Part shown: positions 57,586-64,000 of the stretch, piece by piece | Position numbering within the stretch: position 1 is the first letter of the stretch | Layout: each line of letters opens with the position of its first letter | DNA from: Lachnospiraceae bacterium AC2029 | Lineage (GTDB): Bacteria; Bacillota; Clostridia; Lachnospirales; Lachnospiraceae | Direction: 5' to 3' | Assembly: GCA_000703065.1 (NCBI GenBank) | Contig: JNLK01000001.1 | Coordinates: 3,494,001-3,558,000, forward strand | Length of the DNA: 64,000 nucleotides | Program-made: the position numbers and the translations under genes | The notes under the pieces: model-generated | Database searches by the model: none | What the model saw: only the letters and a program-made list of their open reading frames with translations | What the model was told of the DNA's origin: nothing

Positions 57586-59748
57586 TTACTGTACTGTAAC
57601 CAGCTGCCGGTACAGTCCTTCCTCCTTCAGAAGTTCCTCATGGGTGCCGCGCTGGGCGATCACGCCCTTGTCAAGAACGATGATCTCATCGCATTCCCGG
57701 ATCGTGGAGAGCCGGTGGGCGATGATGATACTGGTGATCCCGCGGTCGTGAAGATAATTGGAAATTTCATATTCCGTCCGTGCATCCAGCGCTGAAGTGG
57801 CCTCATCCATAATGATGATGGAGGGATCATTTGCGAGGACACGGGCGATCTCCAAACGCTGCCGTTGACCGCCGGACAGATTCTTCCCGTTTTCGGAAAG
57901 AAGGAAGTCGTAACCGCCTTTTTTGGCCAGTATATCCTTATGGATGGAAGCATCCCGGGCTGCCAGTACCACATCGAAATCTTCGATGGTCTTGTCCCAC
58001 ATCCGGATATTGTTTGCTATGGTGTCTTTAAATAAAGTCACATCCTGGTCCACCATGGCAACGGAGCCGTTGAAGATGGGTTTCGGGATCTCGGAGATCG
58101 GCTTTCCGTCGAACAGGATCTCACCCTTCCAGGGCTTGTAAAGTCCGGTCAGAAGCTTGGCAAAGGAGGATTTTCCGCAGCCGGATCCTCCGACGATGGC
58201 AATGCGCTTTCCCGGTGTGATGGTCAGATTAAAGTCATTGATGATCGGTGCGACCAGTGGATTATATCCGAAGGTGACATTTTTGATCTCAATCTTTCCG
58301 GAAAGCTTTTCGGCGTTCTCAAGTTCTTCGGAAGTAAAATCCTCTTTCGCGCTTATGTCTTCCGGATAGATCATGACATCGTGGATGCGTTCGATGGATG
58401 ATTTCATCTCCTGGAAGGTCTGACCTGCATTGATCAGGCTGTTTACCGGAGAGACAAATGCAGCCATACAGCCCTGGAAGGCCAGAAACATACCGGCAGT
58501 AAAATGATTGTTCATGATGCTCCAGTAAGCAGTGAGCATGATGGCCACGGATGAAAGCTGCTGCAGGAGTGTCGGGAGTGTACCCAGAAAACGGTTGGTT
58601 TTGCCGAATTTAACTTTTGACTTGGCTACTGCAGCATGATAGCCGGACCACATTTCCAGGAATCCGCTTTCCGCACCGGATGCCTTGATGGTTTCCACCA
58701 TATTGATACCGGATACGGTGGCTACCGCCAGCATGGCCTGATCGCGCATCTGGGTCCTGGATATCTCCGTTCTTTTGTTGGAGATCAGGCGGGCAAGGAA
58801 CAGATTGATGATGACGGTAGCGATTCCGATCAGCGTCAGCGGTACACTCAGCTGGAACATGACTACAAGATAGAAGACCAGCAGAACCGAGTTGACGATC
58901 ACCGGGGCCATCTTACCTACAAGAGCACTGGCAACGGAGTCATTGGAGGTGGCGCGGTTTGCCAGATCCCCGGCGCTTCTCTGGGAGAAGAAGGCCATGG
59001 GCATACGGAATACGTGCTTCATGAAAGCCGCATTTGCCGTAACGGCCAGCTTTCCCGTGGCCCTTCGGGTATAGATCAGATTGATGATACCGGCTGTAAG
59101 CTGGAACAGGATCACTGCCAGGAAAATCCATAGCAGACCCTGATACCAGGAAGGTGTCTTTCTGGATAGGATATTATCGGTAAATACACGGGAGATCACG
59201 GGAATGAGCGTGCCTGCGATCATGGACAGGGCGCTTGTGATCATGATCAGAAACAGAGTGGCTCCGTTTCCATGTATGCGTTCCTTCAGAAAGGCAAAGG
59301 TACTGGCCGGCTTTCCGCCTGGCTCAAAGCCCTCGTCCTTTTCAAGACAAAGGCACACATTGGAATAGGAACGCTTGAAGTCTTCCATCGGCAGGCGGAC
59401 ACGTCCCATAGCCGGATCGTTCAGGTAGGCATAGCCGTTTTTAAATCCGTCCAATACCACAAAGTGGCATCTGTTCCAGAAAATGATGCAGGGAAAGGAG
59501 GCTTTCTCCTGAAGTTTTTCTGATTTAACCATGTACGCCTTATATTTCAGGCCATATCCCTTAGCCGCTTTTGCGATACTGAGAACATTGCTTCCGTCAC
59601 GGGATACTCCGCAGGCGATACGCACCTGTTCCAGCGGAACCCATTTTTTGTAATAGGCCAGGATCATGGAGAGAGAGGCTGCTCCGCATTCGAGTGCCTC
59701 CATCTGGAGGATGACCGGCACCCTTACCGGTTTCGTATTTGAAGCCAT
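57586..59748 (-). CDS. NHLP bacteriocin export ABC transporter with C39 peptidase
   Basis: The 720-residue protein begins with a C39 peptidase domain: Cys21 in EALECGAASLSMIL, His95 in RCHFVVLDG and Asp111 in LNDPA. Six membrane helices follow (about 165-440), then the ATPase with Walker A GGSGCGKSS, signature NLSGGQRQRLEIARVL and Walker B IIIMDEATSAL. It should cut the precursor after its double glycine while exporting the core. It lies 13 bases downstream of the HlyD-like gene. It is close in type to NHLM family peptidase-permease-ATPases. Confidence 0.92.
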   Translation of the reverse strand: MASNTKPVRVPVILQMEALECGAASLSMILAYYKKWVPLEQVRIACGVSRDGSNVLSIAKAAKGYGLKYKAYMVKSEKLQEKASFPCIIFWNRCHFVVLDGFKNGYAYLNDPAMGRVRLPMEDFKRSYSNVCLCLEKDEGFEPGGKPASTFAFLKERIHGNGATLFLIMITSALSMIAGTLIPVISRVFTDNILSRKTPSWYQGLLWIFLAVILFQLTAGIINLIYTRRATGKLAVTANAAFMKHVFRMPMAFFSQRSAGDLANRATSNDSVASALVGKMAPVIVNSVLLVFYLVVMFQLSVPLTLIGIATVIINLFLARLISNKRTEISRTQMRDQAMLAVATVSGINMVETIKASGAESGFLEMWSGYHAAVAKSKVKFGKTNRFLGTLPTLLQQLSSVAIMLTAYWSIMNNHFTAGMFLAFQGCMAAFVSPVNSLINAGQTFQEMKSSIERIHDVMIYPEDISAKEDFTSEELENAEKLSGKIEIKNVTFGYNPLVAPIINDFNLTITPGKRIAIVGGSGCGKSSFAKLLTGLYKPWKGEILFDGKPISEIPKPIFNGSVAMVDQDVTLFKDTIANNIRMWDKTIEDFDVVLAARDASIHKDILAKKGGYDFLLSENGKNLSGGQRQRLEIARVLANDPSIIIMDEATSALDARTEYEISNYLHDRGITSIIIAHRLSTIRECDEIIVLDKGVIAQRGTHEELLKEEGLYRQLVTVQ

Positions 59749-59761
59749 AGTCGTTCCTCCG

Positions 59762-60340
59762 TTATTTCATAAGAAGTGAGATGGGGCGGACTTCACCGGT
59801 GGTGATGGTGGCTTCCGCGATCTGGTTCTGGTATTTGGACAGATCCTCGCCGGTTTCGATAAACAGGGCATAGCTGTAGGTCTTATCTGCCAGAAGATAA
59901 TCAAATGCCCAGTCACTGTAGGAATAATCCTGGATTTCCTTTTCTGCTTCCTTCAGCAGTTCCTTGGCTTCTTCTACGGAAACCGGCATCTCCGTTGCAG
60001 CGATCACTTCGCCGGAGAAGGTTTCTCCGTCAGGCATTTTAAGGCTTACTACAGTCCCTTTCGGGAGGGCACCGGTATTTTTCTTGACATCCACGAAGCA
60101 GAGTGTGAGATCCGCATTCCTGCTTCCTACTGTTACGACGCTGTATTCGGTGATATTTACCGGGATCCTTCCGACGAATCCCCAAATGAAAAGAGCAACA
60201 ACGACCATGATCAGTGCGGCGATCAGGAAATAACCTCCCGCGCTTCCTGTCCTGATATACTCATTCAGGTTTTCCGCTGTCTGCTCTTCGCCGGCATTTC
60301 CCTGGCGAAATATGCTTTTGTTTTTGCTTTCGTCCGACAT
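59762..60340 (-). CDS. NHLM system secretion protein, short HlyD-like
   Basis: The 192-residue protein has an N-terminal cytosolic part, a single membrane helix (about 34-56, GYFLIAALIMVVVALFIWGF) and an extracytoplasmic part with lipoyl/barrel-like strands (GTVVSLKMPDGETFSGEVIA) ending GEVRPISLLMK. Usual NHLM HlyD proteins are longer and carry a coiled coil; this one lacks it, which fits a Gram-positive cell with no outer membrane. It heads the three-gene export operon; the region upstream (60341-60553) is AT-rich with TATAAT-like elements but no clear single promoter. Confidence 0.8.
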   Translation of the reverse strand: MSDESKNKSIFRQGNAGEEQTAENLNEYIRTGSAGGYFLIAALIMVVVALFIWGFVGRIPVNITEYSVVTVGSRNADLTLCFVDVKKNTGALPKGTVVSLKMPDGETFSGEVIAATEMPVSVEEAKELLKEAEKEIQDYSYSDWAFDYLLADKTYSYALFIETGEDLSKYQNQIAEATITTGEVRPISLLMK

Positions 60341-60553
60341 ATGTATCCCCCGTGAATGTTAACTGTTATTGTGAATTAACGTTGTTTTCTATTGCTGATT
60401 CATGGTAAAATTGTATAAATTGTATAATTAGATAACATAATAATTGTAACATGTTTACATTTGAATGGTCAAGGAATAGCGCGTTAACGACGTGGTGGTT
60501 TTTGCGGCATATGGACGATGTGTTCGCCTATTTTCGGAGAGGAGGAAAGACAC

Positions 60554-60649
60554 GTGGACAGCAAATGGCATCGTTCCCGCTACAATCTTTTTGCCAAGGT
60601 TCCCGGCACCGATCGGATCGCAGAAGTTAGGGTGACTGAAAGGCAGTGA
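60554..60649 (+). pseudogene. N-terminal remnant of a third radical SAM peptide maturase
   Basis: After GGAGAGGAGG a GTG starts the frame MDSKWHRSRYNLFAKVPGTD, clearly the same N-terminus as maturase 1 (WHLSRYNLYASIPDS) and 2 (WRPSRYNMFAQIPGS). It ends after 31 residues, where the sequence becomes the 3' end of the AEC transporter gene. A deletion has removed the rest. So the locus once had at least three such enzymes, the third divergent from the export operon. Confidence 0.75.
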
Positions 60650-61556
60650 ATAGAATCATGAGCAGTGTGATGGTGACCATGGATACGATCGTCGTTACGG
60701 CGATGCCCTTTGAAAGAGCACCGGTATCTTCCCCCATTTTTTCTGCCTGGATCAGCGGAAGATTCCCGACAGGCATCATGGCCATCAGGGAAAAACCGAG
60801 AACCATGATATCATCGCAGCCTACTGCACGAAGCAGGAAGAATACAGCGATCGGGATCAGGATCATTCTCAGTGCGATAAACCCCCACAACCGGAGATTT
60901 TTGAAGCCTTCGAGTACCTTGGACCTGGCGATGGAGACTCCGAGAAGGGTCATGGACAGAAATACGGTTGCATTTCCTATGTAGGATACACTGCTGCTGA
61001 TAATGACCGGAGGTTTATAATCAAACCAGATGATGATCAGGCTGACGATAGCCAGGATCGTTCCGGGGCTGATGATCTTTTTCAGATTCATCTTTTCCCG
61101 TCCTTCCGAGAGAACTGTGATCCCGTGTGTATAGAATAAAAGGGCATATAAAACGTTGCAGATCACAACATACAGCATGGCCTTCTCCGGAAGAAGAGCC
61201 TTCGTCACCGGAATGCCGATAAATCCGATATTGGTATAAACCGTCATCATGGTGTAATATCTGCGTTCTTTTTTATCTGCACGAACAAGATGGGGAAGAA
61301 GAGCGCCTAGAAGCACCAGTCCCACATAGAACAGGAATCCGACAAGGATCGCGATCAAAAGCTCCTTGTGACTTGCCGTCACATTTCCTGACAATGCAGA
61401 TGACAGGATCATTGCGGGATTACAGATATCAATGATGATCGTGGATATCCGCTGCGATACCGTCTGATCGATCACCTTTTTTCTGTAAAGGTAGATTCCT
61501 ACTGAGACCAGTATCATAATTACACACATTTGTTGGATTACAACTAAACTACTCAT
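60627..61556 (-). CDS. AEC-family transporter (auxin efflux carrier fold)
   Basis: The 309-residue protein has about ten membrane helices in two halves (IIIDICNPAMILSSALSGNV; GFIGIPVTKALL; SLMAMMPVGNLPLIQAEKMG), with the broken helices typical of AEC/BART-type carriers. Bacterial members carry malate, malonate or other acids. Its start overlaps the glucuronidase stop by four bases, so it may import the sugar acid or its glucuronide conjugate or export an aglycone; inference. Confidence 0.87.
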   Translation of the reverse strand: MSSLVVIQQMCVIMILVSVGIYLYRKKVIDQTVSQRISTIIIDICNPAMILSSALSGNVTASHKELLIAILVGFLFYVGLVLLGALLPHLVRADKKERRYYTMMTVYTNIGFIGIPVTKALLPEKAMLYVVICNVLYALLFYTHGITVLSEGREKMNLKKIISPGTILAIVSLIIIWFDYKPPVIISSSVSYIGNATVFLSMTLLGVSIARSKVLEGFKNLRLWGFIALRMILIPIAVFFLLRAVGCDDIMVLGFSLMAMMPVGNLPLIQAEKMGEDTGALSKGIAVTTIVSMVTITLLMILFTAFQSP

Positions 61557-63322
61557 TTCGTATCCTTTTCCATATCCTGATAGAACTCCCGGAGCACATA
61601 AAATGCAGGCTTTACGATCTTTCGATCAGAGCTTACAAGCCCCTTTCGATTATAGAATCCCTGAATCTTCGCGGTCCTTCTCGGGCAACGAAAATCGAAC
61701 AGGATCCAGGGGGTCATTCCCCTGATGTAGGGGATTGTGCGGAGGATCTCAATCTGGCGTCTGTATACCTCTGCCTGACATTCCTCCGTTCCCTTGTCAT
61801 CGATGGAACCATGCAGACCAATGGTGGCGTCTGCTCCAAACTCCGTAATGATCACAGGCTTCTTAGGATCGCTGTTTTTGAATAGCAGCGGTAGTTCTTC
61901 ATAGTTCGGGGAGTACCAGCCGACGTATTCATTGATCCCGATGATGTCCAGCCTGTCCGCCATCCGGTCCTTGATGCTGATGGAAACATTGTCCACCAGA
62001 CAGGCTGCGGATACCATGCGGGTTTTGTCATTGTTATGGGCAAAGTCCGCAAGACGGCTCATGAAGCTATATCGTTCATCGGAGTCCGGATTTTCATTTC
62101 CGACAGACCAAATGATCACCGAAGCACGATTATAATCGCGTGAGATCATTTCCGCAAGTTGATTTTCCGCAGACGCGTAGGTGGCCGGGTTGTCAAAGGC
62201 GATGGCCCAGTAAACAGGAATCTCTTCCCAAAGCAGGAGGCCTTCCCGGTCACAGAGCTTCGCCATGTTCTCATGGTGGGGATAATGTGCCAGTCTGAGA
62301 TAGTTGGCTCCCAGCTGCTTCGCAGTCCTGATGATCTCCATTCGTTCTTCTTCGGTCAGAGCCTTTCCGGTGAATTCTGAGTCTTCATGAACGCTGATCC
62401 CGTGCAGGAACAGCTTCCTTCCGTTCAGAAGGATGTCTCTGCCCTGAACGGAGATCTCACGAAAACCTACCAGATCGGAAACGGTATCCTCTTCGAGGGA
62501 TGCCCGGACGTCATAGAGCTTCGGAGACTCGGGAAACCACAGCTCGGGAGAGGCATCTATGACAGTTTCGCCCTTATGTCCTGTAAGAGAGATGCTTTCC
62601 TTTATTTCAAGTTCAGGAACCGTGACAGTTACATTTCCTGTTTCGGAAGAAGCTTCCACGGCGATCCGGATCTTTCGGAAGTCGGATCCGGGTACCAGGT
62701 TGATCTGCAGATTTCTGATATATGTCTCGGGCAGAGTGACCAGCTCGATATCGCGGTACACGCCGCTGTAGTTGAACCAGTCCGTATTCTCAGTCGGGAC
62801 GTTGGTGTGAACTCTGGTGTTGTCCGATACCAGAATGATGCGGTTCTCCGTCCGGATATGATCGGTTACATCCCACATAAATGGCGTGGAACCTCCGTTA
62901 TGTGTGCAGATATAGCTTCCGTTCAGGAATATCCGGCAAGTGTAATTGGCTGCACCGATCCGGAGGAATACCTTCTGATGACTGAGATCCCCGTTATAGC
63001 TGAATCTCCGGGTGAAGACCAGCGGGCCTTCATACCAGAAAAGCTCGGGTTTTGCCAGGCTGGCAGAACAAGGAAGAGTAATGGTTTCCCATTCATCGAA
63101 GGAATAGTCCACAGGGAGTGTACGGCCGTCTGAATCGGTATATACCTCATTGAACCATTTCTGACGCAGACAGGTGTCATACTGATCAATGGTATAATTC
63201 CATGTGCCGTTCAGGCTCATGGTCCTGCGTCCGCCCATAAAGATCAGGTTCTTTGCTGTGGCTTCGTTGGAGAGATAGTCCTTTTTGTAATCGGCGGTTA
63301 AGATATCTGTTATTTCCTGCAT
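61553..63322 (-). CDS. Glycoside hydrolase family 2, beta-glucuronidase type
   Basis: The 589-residue protein has the GH2 sugar-binding domain (1-185), an Ig-like domain and a TIM barrel from about 300. The acid/base is Glu410 in WSVGNENPDS and the nucleophile Glu494 in ITEFGADATIGLHG. An N-x-K motif (Asn558-Lys560, FYNRKGL) matches the pair that binds the glucuronate carboxylate in gut beta-glucuronidases. Length and barrel loops fit the no-loop class. No signal peptide, so it acts on imported glucuronides. It shares an operon with the AEC transporter. A galactosidase specificity is less likely because of N-x-K. Confidence 0.87.
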   Translation of the reverse strand: MQEITDILTADYKKDYLSNEATAKNLIFMGGRRTMSLNGTWNYTIDQYDTCLRQKWFNEVYTDSDGRTLPVDYSFDEWETITLPCSASLAKPELFWYEGPLVFTRRFSYNGDLSHQKVFLRIGAANYTCRIFLNGSYICTHNGGSTPFMWDVTDHIRTENRIILVSDNTRVHTNVPTENTDWFNYSGVYRDIELVTLPETYIRNLQINLVPGSDFRKIRIAVEASSETGNVTVTVPELEIKESISLTGHKGETVIDASPELWFPESPKLYDVRASLEEDTVSDLVGFREISVQGRDILLNGRKLFLHGISVHEDSEFTGKALTEEERMEIIRTAKQLGANYLRLAHYPHHENMAKLCDREGLLLWEEIPVYWAIAFDNPATYASAENQLAEMISRDYNRASVIIWSVGNENPDSDERYSFMSRLADFAHNNDKTRMVSAACLVDNVSISIKDRMADRLDIIGINEYVGWYSPNYEELPLLFKNSDPKKPVIITEFGADATIGLHGSIDDKGTEECQAEVYRRQIEILRTIPYIRGMTPWILFDFRCPRRTAKIQGFYNRKGLVSSDRKIVKPAFYVLREFYQDMEKDTK

Positions 63323-63459
63323 ATTCTTATCCTTTCTATAATAAAACTGAAAGAAGACCGGTAAATACTGTCGGAATATTTGACTGTGAGAAATATTGTT
63401 ATTGTTATTATTATGACAGAAATAGAAGATAAATAAAGTGGCTATCCGGAAAATTTGAT

Positions 63460-63621
63460 ATGCTGTTTTTGCGCAACTTTACACTGAAGAGCAGACAGGT
63501 TCTCATTTCCCTTATTTCGATGGCAAAATCACTTGGTATCCATACTCTTACAGAGGGGAAGGCGGCAGGGAATATCAGTCTGAAATCTACCAGCGGATCG
63601 ATCAAAATACAGTTTATATAG
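63460..63621 (+). pseudogene. EAL-domain (c-di-GMP phosphodiesterase) remnant
   Basis: A frame reads KFDMLFLRNFTLKSRQVLIS and LISMAKSLGIHTLTEGKAAG, the segment of EAL domains that normally reads FLR..KS..V..SII.MAK.LGI.T.AEGVET. It then loses homology and stops. The catalytic EAL, DDFG loop and surrounding helices are missing. A terminator follows. Bases 63323-63459 show only AT-rich sequence. Confidence 0.6.
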
Positions 63622-63629
63622 AAGAAAGA

Positions 63630-63662
63630 AGTGCTTGCAAAATGCAGGCACTTTTTTTATAA
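63630..63662 (+). terminator. Rho-independent terminator
   Basis: AGTGCTTGC-AAAA-TGCAGGCACT followed by TTTTTTTA. Confidence 0.75.
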
Positions 63663-63667
63663 TGGCA

Positions 63668-63683
63668 TTGTAAACGTTTACAA
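63668..63683. promoter_or_regulatory. cre-like palindrome upstream of ptsI
   Basis: TTGTAAACGTTTACAA is a perfect palindrome that contains a full match to the CcpA cre consensus TGWAARCGYTWNCW. It lies about 90 bases before the enzyme I start, with a second half-similar ACGGTTTACAAT directly after it. A LacI-type regulator is the alternative. Confidence 0.6.
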
Positions 63684-63769
63684 ACGGTTTACAATAAATT
63701 GCAAAATGGGGTTAATCAGTAATCTAAGGCAGGACACAGACGGATCAAGGATCATAAGGAGGAGCGTAC

Positions 63770-64000
63770 ATGATAGTTTATGAGGGAAAAGCTGTATTTG
63801 AGGGAATAGCCATTGGTAAGTTGTCCGTCTATAAGAAGAATGAAGAGACGGTAAAGCGTGAGAAGGTAGAAGATGTGGAAGCCGAGGTGGCAAGGTATGC
63901 CTCCGCCCGGGAGGAAGCAGTTGATCAGCTTCAGGCACTGTATGAGAAGGCCGTGAAGGAGGTCGGTGAGGCTTCGGCAGAGATCTTCGAGGCCCATCAG
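63770..64000 (+). CDS. ptsI: PTS enzyme I, N-terminal part (runs off the window)
   Basis: From ATG 63770 (AAGGAGGAGCGTAC) the first 77 codons read KAVFEGIAIGKLSVYKK followed by a long charged helix (EVARYASAREEAVDQLQALY) and EIFEAHQ. This is the HPr-binding helical domain start of phosphoenolpyruvate-protein phosphotransferase. The active-site His domain lies beyond the window. No ptsH precedes it here. Confidence 0.85.
   Translation, partial: MIVYEGKAVFEGIAIGKLSVYKKNEETVKREKVEDVEAEVARYASAREEAVDQLQALYEKAVKEVGEASAEIFEAHQ

Noticed and set aside
58636-59133. A 165-codon plus-strand frame inside the C39-ABC gene
   Set aside because: Shadow of a complete transporter with all motifs on the minus strand.
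63411-63605. Minus-strand 64-codon frame upstream of the glucuronidase
   Set aside because: The plus strand over the same bases reads as an EAL-domain fragment, which is more specific.

Overview
The window looks like chromosome from a low-to-mid GC Gram-positive anaerobe, most likely a Lachnospiraceae-type gut or rumen Clostridium relative. The grounds are AGGAGG-type ribosome binding sites, a HrcA/CIRCE operator in front of a small heat-shock gene, a FucO-like iron alcohol dehydrogenase, a cell-wall-binding/SLH surface protein, PTS enzyme I with a cre-like site, and an NHLP-type peptide exporter. The genus is inference. No tRNA, rRNA or CRISPR array was seen.

Region 1 (1-10.6 kb) is a decaying locus overrun by transposons. 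Intact genes are fucO, hsp20, a LysR regulator and a cyclophilin-fold lipoprotein. Around them lie remnants of a flavodoxin, a MerR regulator, a second LysR and a Na/Pi cotransporter start. A TnpB-only IS200/IS605-type element (4291-8208) sits in the second lysR remnant, and a two-gene IS91-like element (about 5517-8076) sits inside its tnpB. The flanks rejoin in frame at both levels, so the order of events can be read. An IS110 element with a long 3' non-coding tail follows.

Region 2 (10.6-48.6 kb) opens with a hybrid sensor kinase, a DUF4256 protein and an SDR, then runs into a long accessory array of small single-gene units: GNAT acetyltransferases, VOC proteins, TetR plus hydrolase, racemase, PPOX flavoprotein, PLP decarboxylase (frameshifted), a Nudix-methyltransferase fusion, two flavodoxins with MarR, sugar acetyltransferase, tyrosine phosphatase, a GNAT-NlpC/P60 fusion, a WYL regulator and YoaP. 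Many units are separated by truncated or chimeric gene remnants. In five places the 3' tail of one gene in the array is found again, detached, in front of another gene. A BceRS/BceAB-like two-component plus ABC transporter module (38.5-44.2 kb) and an IspD/TarI-like plus epimerase pair lie within this region.

Region 3 (48.6-60.7 kb) holds a diguanylate cyclase and then a RiPP (ribosomal peptide natural product) locus. It contains one Nif11-like precursor with a GG leader and a short three-cysteine core, two paralogous radical SAM/SPASM maturases facing away from each other, the start of a third, an NHLP export set (C39 peptidase-ABC, second ABC, short HlyD-like protein), and two tandem paralogous proteins of a family I do not recognise. 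This is the best candidate for an undescribed system in the window.

Region 4 (60.6-64 kb) has an AEC transporter and a GH2 beta-glucuronidase-type enzyme in one operon, an EAL-domain remnant, and the start of ptsI behind a cre-like palindrome.
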